Part shown: piece by piece, positions 1 through 5,306 of the stretch
Layout: each line of letters opens with the position of its first letter
How positions within the stretch are numbered: position 1 is the stretch's first letter
Assembly: GCA_023432075.1 (NCBI GenBank)
Contig: JAEYVD010000455.1
Span: forward strand, 1 to 6,145
DNA length: 6,145 nucleotides
Source: Pseudomonadota bacterium
GTDB taxonomy: Bacteria > Pseudomonadota > Gammaproteobacteria > Burkholderiales > Burkholderiaceae_B
Reading direction: 5' to 3'
Translations under genes and position numbers: made by a program
Notes under the pieces: generated by a model
Told to the model about the DNA's origin: nothing
What the model saw: the letters and a program-made list of their open reading frames with translations, nothing else
Database searches by the model: none

Positions 1-1299
1 TCCCTGCACACGGTGGTCACCGATGACGATGGCCGCCCCTTCGAAGTGCAGATCCGCACGCGCGAGATGCATCAGTTCGCCGAATACGGGATGGCCGCGC
101 ACTGGCGCTACAAGGAAGCGGGCGCCAAGGGCGGCCAGGTGGCCGCCTCCAGCGAATACGACCGGCAGCTTGCCTGGATGCGCCAGCTGCTGGCCTGGAA
201 CAGCGAAGTCGAGGGCGGCGCGGACACGCCGCCCGAACCGGGCAAGCCCGCCTCGGGCAGGGCCGCCGCGGGCAAGAGCCGCGGGGCGGTGGCGGCGCCC
301 GCGCACACCGACGAGCGCATCTATGTGCTGACGCCCCAGGCGCGCGTGATCGAGCTGCCCGCCGGCGCCACGCCGGTGGATTTTGCCTACCACCTGCATA
401 CCGACCTGGGTCACCGCTGCCGGGGCGCGCGCGTCGATGGACAGATGGTGCCGCTGCAGACGCATCTGTCCACCGGACAGACCGTGGAGATCGTCTCCGC
501 CAAGTCCGGCGGCCCGTCGCGCGACTGGCTCAATCCGCAGCTGGGCTTTCTGGCCAGCCCCCGCGCACGCGCCAAGGTGCGCATGTGGTTCAACGCCATT
601 GAACTGCAGCAGCGCATCACGCAGGGCCAGGCGCTCGTCGAAAAGGAACTGCAGCGCCTGGGCAAGACGGCCATCAACCTGGAGCAGCTGGCCCAGAACC
701 TGGGCTTTGCCCGCGCCGACGACCTGTACGTTGCCGCGGCCAAGGAAGAATTCAGCCTGCGCCAGATCGATGCGGTGTTCCAGCAGCCGGCGCCCGCGGC
801 CGAGCCCACGCCGGCCGCGCTGCGCCACGCCAGCGCGGGCAGCGCCGAGAAAAGCGGCAAGAGCGGTGTGCTGGTGGTCGGGGTGGGGTCGCTGTTGACG
901 CAGCTTGCCCGCTGCTGCCGCCCCGCGCCGCCGGACGCGATCTCCGGATTCGTGACGCGCGGTCGCGGCGTGTCTATTCACCGCCGCGACTGCCACAGCT
1001 ACCTGGCGCTGGCCGCGCGCGAGCCCGAACGCGTCATCGAGGTGGCGTGGGGCGAAACCGCCGATACCTTCTATCCGGTCGACATCAGCGTGCGCGCGCA
1101 CGACCGCTCGGGCCTGTTGCGCGATCTGTCCGAAGTGTTTGCGCGCTTGCGCCTGAACGTGGTGGGCGTGAACACGCAGAGCAAGCAGTCGCTGGCTCAC
1201 ATGGTGTTCACGGTGGAAGTGCGTGGCGGCGAATCGCTGTCGCGCGCGCTCGATGCGCTGGCCGAGGTGGCGGGCGTGTCGTCGGCGACGCGCCGCTAG
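1..1299 (+). CDS. relA: RelA-type (p)ppGpp synthetase (GTP pyrophosphokinase), C-terminal part, 5' truncated by window edge
   Basis: The reading frame is open from base 1 and ends at TAG 1297-1299, giving 432 codons; the start lies upstream. RelA transfers pyrophosphate from ATP to GDP/GTP to make the alarmone (p)ppGpp, usually on ribosomes with uncharged tRNA. Counting from base 1, residues 1-39 are the end of the synthetase domain (SLHTVV, then EVQIRTREMH and AAHWRYKE). Residues ~105-169 are a TGS domain (DERIYVLTP, FAYHLHTDLGHRC), followed by RDWLNPQLGF and a helical stretch. Residues ~299-331 are the conserved-cysteine zinc-finger-like domain (ARCCRP, GRGVSIHRRDC), and ~358-406 are an ACT domain (DRSGLLRDLSEVFARL, NVVGVNTQSKQS). 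The REMH and WGE motifs and the CC/HRRDC pattern fit RelA better than SpoT. The hydrolase-like domain and the synthetase active site that would settle this are outside the window. Two Ala/Pro/Gly-rich linkers (bases 208-309 and 787-867) look longer than in E. coli RelA. Confidence 0.95.
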   Translation, partial: SLHTVVTDDDGRPFEVQIRTREMHQFAEYGMAAHWRYKEAGAKGGQVAASSEYDRQLAWMRQLLAWNSEVEGGADTPPEPGKPASGRAAAGKSRGAVAAPAHTDERIYVLTPQARVIELPAGATPVDFAYHLHTDLGHRCRGARVDGQMVPLQTHLSTGQTVEIVSAKSGGPSRDWLNPQLGFLASPRARAKVRMWFNAIELQQRITQGQALVEKELQRLGKTAINLEQLAQNLGFARADDLYVAAAKEEFSLRQIDAVFQQPAPAAEPTPAALRHASAGSAEKSGKSGVLVVGVGSLLTQLARCCRPAPPDAISGFVTRGRGVSIHRRDCHSYLALAAREPERVIEVAWGETADTFYPVDISVRAHDRSGLLRDLSEVFARLRLNVVGVNTQSKQSLAHMVFTVEVRGGESLSRALDALAEVAGVSSATRR

Positions 1300-1308
1300 C
1301 GGGTGTCC

Positions 1309-1326
1309 GGCAGCGGCGCCGCTGCC
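1309..1326. repeat. Perfect 18-bp palindrome in the relA / transporter convergent gap
   Basis: GGCAGCGGC is followed directly by its reverse complement GCCGCTGCC, a perfect 18-base palindrome that begins 9 bases after the relA stop codon. As RNA it could form a 7-bp stem with a GCGC loop. No T-run follows on either strand, so a textbook intrinsic terminator is not supported. It could act as a 3'-end stabilising hairpin, as part of a two-hairpin termination region with 1334-1359, or be chance in very GC-rich DNA. Confidence 0.5.
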
Positions 1327-1333
1327 CGAGATT

Positions 1334-1359
1334 GCCCCGCGCGGTTACCAGCGCGGGGC
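1334..1359. terminator. Candidate bidirectional terminator hairpin between relA and the transporter
   Basis: GCCCCGCGC (1334-1342) and GCGCGGGGC (1351-1359) form a perfect 9-bp stem around the 8-base loop GGTTACCA. The position suits a shared terminator for two convergent genes: it lies 34 bases after the relA stop and 16 bases after the transporter stop read on the - strand. The weakness is the missing U-tract. On the + strand the stem is followed by G-rich sequence, and on the - strand by AATCTCGG. I therefore call a stable 3' hairpin, possibly a non-canonical terminator. Confidence 0.45.
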
Positions 1360-1375
1360 GGGGGCGGTTCAGGCC

Positions 1376-2689
1376 TCAGTGCTCCAGGTCTTCATGCGCG
1401 CGATCACGCATGTAGAACGCGGCGACCAGGCCCAGGGCCACGCCAAACATCACATAGTAGGCGGGCGCCATGGGCGAGCCGGTGGTCTTGATGAGCCAGG
1501 TCACGATGAACTGCGCGAAGCCGCCGAAGATCATCACGGCCACGTTATAGGCCAGCGACAAGCCCACCGAACGCACGCGCGCCGGGAACAGCTCGGCCAT
1601 CACTGTGCTGAACACACCAAAGAACGCCGACACGAAAATGCAGACCACGACCTGCACGGTCAGCAAGCGGCCGATCGACGGCGCGTCCGACAGCCAGAAG
1701 TACAGCGGGTACAGCACGATCAGGTAGCCGATCAGCGAGCCGATCACGAGCGGACGGCGGCCGATGCGGTCGGACCAGGCGCCCATGAACGGGGTCAGCA
1801 CCACCATCAGCGCCGCGCCAGCCATCTGCACCAGGAAGGTCTGGTTCAGCGGCAGCATCAGCACCTTGGTCGAATACGTGACCAGGTACGTGAAGGTGAT
1901 GTAGATGGACACAGTGGCCGTCACCACCAGACCCACGCCGATCAGCGTCTCGCGCGTGTGGGTGCGCAGCATCTGGCCCAGCGACAGGCGCTTGACCTCG
2001 CCGCGCTCGGCAGCCTGGCGGTCGGCTTCCTTCATCTGCTTGAAGGCGTCCGTTTCGTCGACGTTGCGGCGGATGTAGATGGCGATCGGCACGATCACCA
2101 GGCCAAAGGCGAACGGCAGGCGCCATGCCCAGTCGGCGATCTGCTGCTCGGTGAAGAACTCGGTGATCAGCGTGCCGCAGGCCGCGCCGATCAACAGGGC
2201 CAGCATCTGGCCCGCCATCTGCCAAGAGCCGTAGAACCCGCGCTTGCCGTTGGGCGCCATTTCGATCAGCAGCGCCGTCGATGTGCCGAATTCGCCGCCG
2301 GCCGAGAAGCCTTGCAGCAGGCGAGCGATGAGGATGAAGATCGGGGCCAGGATGCCGGCCGCGTGGTAGGTGGGCGCCACCGTGATCAGCGCGATGGACA
2401 CGGCCATCAGGGAAGTCACCAGCACCATGGCGGCCTTGCGGCCCTTGCGGTCGCCGTACAGGCCCAGGATGATGCCGCCCACCGGGCGCATGAAGAACCC
2501 GACGCCGAAGATGGCGGTGGTCATGAGGATGGCGTTCAGTTCGCTGCCGGGGACGCTGGGGTCCGTGGGAAAGAACAATTTGGCGATGATCGGCGTCATG
2601 AACGCGAACACCAGGAAGTCATACCATTCGAGGGCGTTGCCGATTACCGCTGCCACGATGTTGCGTGTGGGGACTGCTTTGTGCTGCAC
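1376..2689 (-). CDS. MFS transporter, metabolite:H+ symporter (MHS) family; substrate uncertain
   Basis: A 437-residue inner-membrane protein, complete from GTG (2689-2687) to TGA (1378-1376). About 12 hydrophobic helices can be seen, at roughly residues 12-30, 55-75, 87-106, 112-133, 158-178, 190-207, 250-271, 284-304, 314-331, 343-365, 378-400 and 408-426, with a charged central loop at ~208-248. MHS hallmarks are GNALEWYDF (17-25), FFMRPVGG (65-72), the motif-A loop GLYGDRKGRK (76-85), RLLQGFSAGGEFG (123-135) and the second-half motif A GAWSDRIGRRP (303-313). Family members import small organic acids or osmolytes with protons (alpha-ketoglutarate, citrate, shikimate, proline/betaine). GFYGSWQMAGQ and VRSVGLSLAYNVA..IFGGF recall citrate/tricarballylate-type members, so a di- or tricarboxylate is my tentative guess. 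The gene converges on relA and diverges from argE. The start is supported by AAGGAG five bases upstream. Confidence 0.9.
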   Translation of the reverse strand: MQHKAVPTRNIVAAVIGNALEWYDFLVFAFMTPIIAKLFFPTDPSVPGSELNAILMTTAIFGVGFFMRPVGGIILGLYGDRKGRKAAMVLVTSLMAVSIALITVAPTYHAAGILAPIFILIARLLQGFSAGGEFGTSTALLIEMAPNGKRGFYGSWQMAGQMLALLIGAACGTLITEFFTEQQIADWAWRLPFAFGLVIVPIAIYIRRNVDETDAFKQMKEADRQAAERGEVKRLSLGQMLRTHTRETLIGVGLVVTATVSIYITFTYLVTYSTKVLMLPLNQTFLVQMAGAALMVVLTPFMGAWSDRIGRRPLVIGSLIGYLIVLYPLYFWLSDAPSIGRLLTVQVVVCIFVSAFFGVFSTVMAELFPARVRSVGLSLAYNVAVMIFGGFAQFIVTWLIKTTGSPMAPAYYVMFGVALGLVAAFYMRDRAHEDLEH

Positions 2690-2694
2690 GGGAT

Positions 2695-2700
2695 CTCCTT
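2695..2700 (-). promoter_or_regulatory. Ribosome binding site deciding the GTG start of the MFS transporter
   Basis: Read on the - strand, AAGGAG (2700 down to 2695) is followed by ATCCC and then GTG at 2689. This is a near-perfect Shine-Dalgarno sequence at 5-nt spacing. It supports a GTG start at exactly this position, which leaves a short cytoplasmic N-terminus ahead of the first helix. Confidence 0.85.
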
Positions 2701-2725
2701 GGGGGCTTTTTAAAATCCGGCCGAC

Positions 2726-2731
2726 ATTCTA
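2726..2731 (-). promoter_or_regulatory. Candidate -10 box for the MFS transporter
   Basis: On the - strand this reads TAGAAT, one mismatch from TATAAT. It would start transcription near base 2719, giving a leader of about 30 nt that includes the AAGGAG site. No good TTGACA-like -35 lies at 16-18 bp (the bases there are GC-rich, such as GGGACG), so this would be a weak or activator-dependent promoter. Confidence 0.3.
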
Positions 2732-2799
2732 GGCGGTGCCGCCCCGGCCGTCCCGGCAATCGTCCGGATGGGGGCCGAGACGCGGCCGCTGCCTGGCTT

Positions 2800-2805
2800 T
2801 ACACT
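2800..2805 (+). promoter_or_regulatory. Candidate -10 box for argE
   Basis: TACACT matches TATAAT at four of six positions and ends 27 bases before the argE ATG, leaving room for a short leader. No recognisable -35 lies 17 bp upstream. The overlapping TTTACA (2798-2803) could instead be read as a -35, but it is too close to the start codon for a usable -10. Weak support only. Confidence 0.25.
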
Positions 2806-2832
2806 GCGTCTTTTCCCCACGAGAGTAGTGAC

Positions 2833-3984
2833 ATGAACGCGCGCACCTGGCTGGAAACGCTGGTTGGCTTTGACACCACTAGCCGCAATTCCAATCTTGC
2901 CCTGATCGAAACCGTCCGTGACTGGCTCAAGGGCCAGGGCGTCGAGGCATGGCTGGCGCACAACCCCGAGCGCACCAAGGCCAACCTGTTCGCCACGCTG
3001 CCGGCGCAAGACGGCAACCAGCAGGGCGGCATCGTCCTGTCGGGCCACACCGATGTGGTGCCCGTGGACGGCCAGGACTGGAGCACGGACCCGTTCAAAC
3101 TCGTCGAAAAAGACGGTCTGCTCTATGGCCGCGGCAGCTGCGACATGAAGGGCTTCATTGCCGGATCCCTGGCCCTGGTGCCAGAATTCATGGCCATGCC
3201 GCGCAAGAAGCCCATCCACCTGGCGTTCTCCTACGACGAGGAAGTCGGCTGCGCGGGCGCGCCGTACATGCTGGCCGATCTGCACGAACGCGGCATCCGT
3301 CCCGAGGGCTGCGTCGTGGGCGAACCCACCGGCATGCAGGTCGTGGTGGCCCACAAGGGGATCAACCTGTTCCGTTGCAAGGTCCACGGCAAGGCGGCGC
3401 ATTCCTCGCTCACGCCCCGCGGCTGCAACGCCATCGAATACGCCGCCCGCCTGATCTGCCGCATCCGCGACCTCGCGGACAGCTTCAAGGCCAACGGCCC
3501 CTACGATCAGTTCTACGACGTGCCGTTCTCCACGATGACCACCAACCAGATCCGGGGCGGCATCGCGGTCAACACCATTCCCGAACTGTGCGAATTCACC
3601 TACGAATTCCGCAATCTGCCGGGCATGCGTCCCGACGACATCCAGGCCGAAGTTGAAAAATACGTGCGCGAAGAGCTGCTGCCGAAGATGAAGGCCGAAT
3701 TCGACGGCGCCAGCATCGAAATCGAGACCGGCGCCGCCGCGCCCGCCCTGGAAGCCTCGGAAGAAGCCGCCATCACCCAGCTCGTGCGCGCCCTGACCGA
3801 AGACCGCGCCACGCGCAAGGTGGCCTACGGCACCGAAGCCGGGCTTTTCCAGGGGATCGGCATCCCCACGGTGGTCTGCGGCCCCGGCCACATCGAACAG
3901 GCCCACAAGCCCAACGAATACGTGGCGCTGGATCAGCTTGCCGCCTGCGAAACCTTCCTGCGCCGCATGGGGCAGTCGCTCTGA
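2833..3984 (+). CDS. argE: Acetylornithine deacetylase (M20 family metallohydrolase)
   Basis: A complete 383-residue protein, ATG 2833 to TGA 3982-3984, the usual ArgE length. ArgE hydrolyses N2-acetyl-L-ornithine to ornithine and acetate in the cytoplasm, in the linear arginine pathway. The M20 di-metal site is intact: H72 and D74 in GHTDVVPVDG, bridging D104 in GRGSCDMKG, general base E136 and metal ligand E137 in SYDEEVGC, E164 in GEPTG, and H358 in EQAHKPNEY. H190 (KAAHSSL) lies in the lid/dimerisation domain (~170-290) and would contribute to the neighbouring active site. The frame is open further upstream, but ATG 2833 gives the family N-terminus (ARTWLETLVGFDTTSRNSN). A weak GAGAG (2821-2825) lies 7 nt ahead. 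The close relatives DapE (succinyl-diaminopimelate) and carboxypeptidase G-like enzymes are possible but fit less well. The next gene, trpB, follows after 120 bp and belongs to a different pathway. Confidence 0.92.
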   Translation: MNARTWLETLVGFDTTSRNSNLALIETVRDWLKGQGVEAWLAHNPERTKANLFATLPAQDGNQQGGIVLSGHTDVVPVDGQDWSTDPFKLVEKDGLLYGRGSCDMKGFIAGSLALVPEFMAMPRKKPIHLAFSYDEEVGCAGAPYMLADLHERGIRPEGCVVGEPTGMQVVVAHKGINLFRCKVHGKAAHSSLTPRGCNAIEYAARLICRIRDLADSFKANGPYDQFYDVPFSTMTTNQIRGGIAVNTIPELCEFTYEFRNLPGMRPDDIQAEVEKYVREELLPKMKAEFDGASIEIETGAAAPALEASEEAAITQLVRALTEDRATRKVAYGTEAGLFQGIGIPTVVCGPGHIEQAHKPNEYVALDQLAACETFLRRMGQSL

Positions 3985-4002
3985 CGAGCGGGGCACCCGG
4001 GG

Positions 4003-4028
4003 GCGGGCGGCACGCCGGTGCCGTCCGC
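4003..4028 (+). terminator. Strong GC hairpin after argE, candidate terminator or insulator before trpBA
   Basis: Bases 4003-4013 (GCGGGCGGCAC) pair with 4018-4028 (GTGCCGTCCGC) around a GCCG tetraloop. The 11-bp stem has one G·U pair and lies 18 bases after the argE stop. No U-tract follows (GTCAGGTAAAAT), so intrinsic termination is uncertain. It sits immediately before the putative trpBA -10 box and would separate argE transcription from trpBA. Confidence 0.45.
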
Positions 4029-4034
4029 GTCAGG

Positions 4035-4040
4035 TAAAAT
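4035..4040 (+). promoter_or_regulatory. Candidate -10 box of a trpBA promoter
   Basis: TAAAAT, one mismatch from TATAAT, sits as an AT-rich island in GC-rich sequence 64 bases before the trpB start. A promoter here would give a leader of about 58 nt. The -35 position (around 4012-4017) falls inside the preceding hairpin and does not resemble TTGACA. The box overlaps an in-frame ATG (4039) that I do not accept as the trpB start. Confidence 0.4.
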
Positions 4041-4048
4041 GACGGGTT

Positions 4049-4082
4049 GCAAACCGGATTTGCGGCCGGCAGTGGCCTGCCG
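4049..4082 (+). other. Two short potential hairpins in the trpBA leader
   Basis: GCAAA (4049-4053) can pair with TTTGC (4059-4063) around CCGGA, and CGGCAG (4067-4072) with CTGCCG (4077-4082) around TGGC. They lie between the TAAAAT box and the trpB ribosome binding site. No leader peptide with tandem Trp codons is present, and the second stem has no T-run, so classical Trp attenuation is not supported. They may be chance structures. Confidence 0.25.
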
Positions 4083-4091
4083 CGATGCCGG

Positions 4092-4096
4092 GGGAG
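4092..4096 (+). promoter_or_regulatory. Ribosome binding site deciding the GTG start of trpB
   Basis: GGGAG, within GGGGGAGA, lies 8 nt before GTG 4105. It favours this start over in-frame GTG 4018 and ATG 4039, which would add 29 and 22 unconserved residues. Confidence 0.75.
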
Positions 4097-4104
4097 ATGC
4101 TTTG

Positions 4105-5304
4105 GTGAAACCTTACGACTTTCCGGATGCCAAGGGCCATTTCGGGCCTTATGGCGGTGTTTTCGTGGCGGAAACGCTGATGCACGCGCTCGACGATCTG
4201 CGCGCGTCCTATGACCGATATCGGGTCGATCCCGCCTTCCTGGAAGAGTTCAACTACGAACTCAAGCATTTCGTGGGCCGGCCCAGCCCCGTCTACCACG
4301 CCCGGCGCTGGTCCGAGCAGGTGGGCGGCGCCCAGATCTGGTTCAAGCGCGAAGACCTGAACCACACCGGCGCGCACAAGATCAACAACTGCATCGGCCA
4401 GGCCCTGCTGGCCAAGCGCATGGGCAAGCCGCGCGTCATCGCCGAAACCGGCGCGGGCCAGCACGGCGTGGCCACCGCCACCGTCGCGGCCCGCTACGGC
4501 ATGGAATGCGTGGTCTACATGGGCAGCGAAGACGTGCGCCGCCAGGCCTCCAACGTCTACCGCATGAAGCTCCTGGGCGCGACGGTCGTGCCCGTGCATT
4601 CGGGTTCGCGCACCCTGAAGGACGCGCTGAACGAAGCCATGCGCGACTGGGTCACCAACATCGAAAACACGTTCTACATCATCGGCACGGTGGCGGGTCC
4701 CGACCCCTATCCCCGCATGGTGCGCGATTTCCAGACCGTCATCGGCAACGAATGCCTGACGCAGATGCCCGAGGCCATCGGCCGCCAGCCCGACTACGTC
4801 GTGGCGTCGGTGGGCGGCGGCTCCAACGCCATGGGCATCTTCCATCCCTACATCCCCCACGAAGAAGTGCGCCTGATCGGCGTCGAAGCGGCGGGCGAGG
4901 GCATGGACAGCGGCAAGCACGCGGCATCGCTGGCCGCGGGCCAGGTGGGCGTGCTGCACGGCAACCGCACGTACGTCATGCAAAACGCGGACGGCCAGGT
5001 CCAGGAAACGCATTCCGTCTCCGCCGGCCTGGACTACCCCGGCGTCGGTCCGGAACACGCGTGGCTCAAGGACACGGGCCGCGCCGAGTACGTCGGCATC
5101 ACCGCCGACGAAGCCCTGAAGGCTTTCCACGACTGCTGCCGCATCGAAGGCATCATGCCCGCGCTGGAGTCCTCGCACGCCATCGCGCAAGCCGTCAAGA
5201 TGGCCGCCACGCTGCCGCGCGACGCCGTGATCCTGGTCAATCTGTCGGGCCGGGGCGACAAGGACATGCACACCGTCGCCGAACGCGCCGGCATCGAGCT
5301 CTGA
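4105..5304 (+). CDS. trpB: Tryptophan synthase beta chain
   Basis: A complete 399-residue PLP enzyme, GTG 4105 to TGA 5302-5304. It condenses indole with L-serine to make L-tryptophan, taking indole through the tunnel from TrpA in the cytoplasmic alpha2-beta2 complex. Visible sites, by homology to Salmonella TrpB: the PLP Schiff-base lysine K92 in [11 protein letters not shown], catalytic E114 in AETGAGQHG with the serine carboxylate loop beside it, PLP phosphate-binding GGGSN (237-241), D310 in LDYPGVGP, and S382 in NLSGRGDKD near the PLP ring nitrogen. The COMM region (~105-190) is intact. The length and the N-terminus [17 protein letters not shown] match TrpB1. The start is GTG, chosen from the GGGAG site and the conserved N-terminus. 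trpA follows after 2 nt, so the two are one operon. Nothing is truncated or substituted at the active site. Confidence 0.97.
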   Translation: MKPYDFPDAKGHFGPYGGVFVAETLMHALDDLRASYDRYRVDPAFLEEFNYELKHFVGRPSPVYHARRWSEQVGGAQIWFKREDLNHTGAHKINNCIGQALLAKRMGKPRVIAETGAGQHGVATATVAARYGMECVVYMGSEDVRRQASNVYRMKLLGATVVPVHSGSRTLKDALNEAMRDWVTNIENTFYIIGTVAGPDPYPRMVRDFQTVIGNECLTQMPEAIGRQPDYVVASVGGGSNAMGIFHPYIPHEEVRLIGVEAAGEGMDSGKHAASLAAGQVGVLHGNRTYVMQNADGQVQETHSVSAGLDYPGVGPEHAWLKDTGRAEYVGITADEALKAFHDCCRIEGIMPALESSHAIAQAVKMAATLPRDAVILVNLSGRGDKDMHTVAERAGIEL

Positions 5305-5306
5305 AC

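Larger units (their letters stand above)
2690..2832. promoter_or_regulatory. Divergent intergenic region, transporter / argE
   Basis: The 143 bp between two divergent start codons must carry the 5' signals of the - strand transporter and probably those of argE. It holds an AT-rich patch, CTTTTTAAAAT (2706-2716), inside otherwise very GC-rich DNA, and a second T-rich patch before argE (CTTTTCC around 2810). I looked for an arginine-repressor-like (TGAAT/ATTCA) palindrome and for a LysR-type box and saw neither convincingly. No small ORF with a plausible ribosome binding site stands out. Confidence 0.5.

Noticed and set aside
1223..2713. A 496-codon + strand open frame across the transporter region
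   Set aside because: Its product is His/Gln/Arg/Asp-rich, low-complexity and unlike any family. It is the antisense shadow of the clear - strand MFS gene and results from high GC at third positions.
2665..2832. N-terminal extension of ArgE by 56 codons
   Set aside because: It would overlap the transporter start and its ribosome binding site, and the added sequence has no family resemblance. ATG 2833 gives the standard 383-residue length.
2710..3996. A 428-codon - strand open frame antisense to argE
   Set aside because: The composition is unnatural (runs of Gly, Ala, Val, His, Asp, Phe) with no motifs, and the + strand frame has every ArgE catalytic residue. It is a GC-driven antisense shadow.
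4018..4104. N-terminal extension of TrpB from GTG 4018 or ATG 4039
   Set aside because: The added residues are unlike the TrpB family, the upstream part overlaps the hairpin and TAAAAT box, and GTG 4105 has a good ribosome binding site and gives the conserved N-terminus.
4039..4104. Trp attenuator with a leader peptide before trpB
   Set aside because: The short frame from ATG 4039 contains no Trp codons and runs into trpB without a stop, and no stem followed by a T-run is present.
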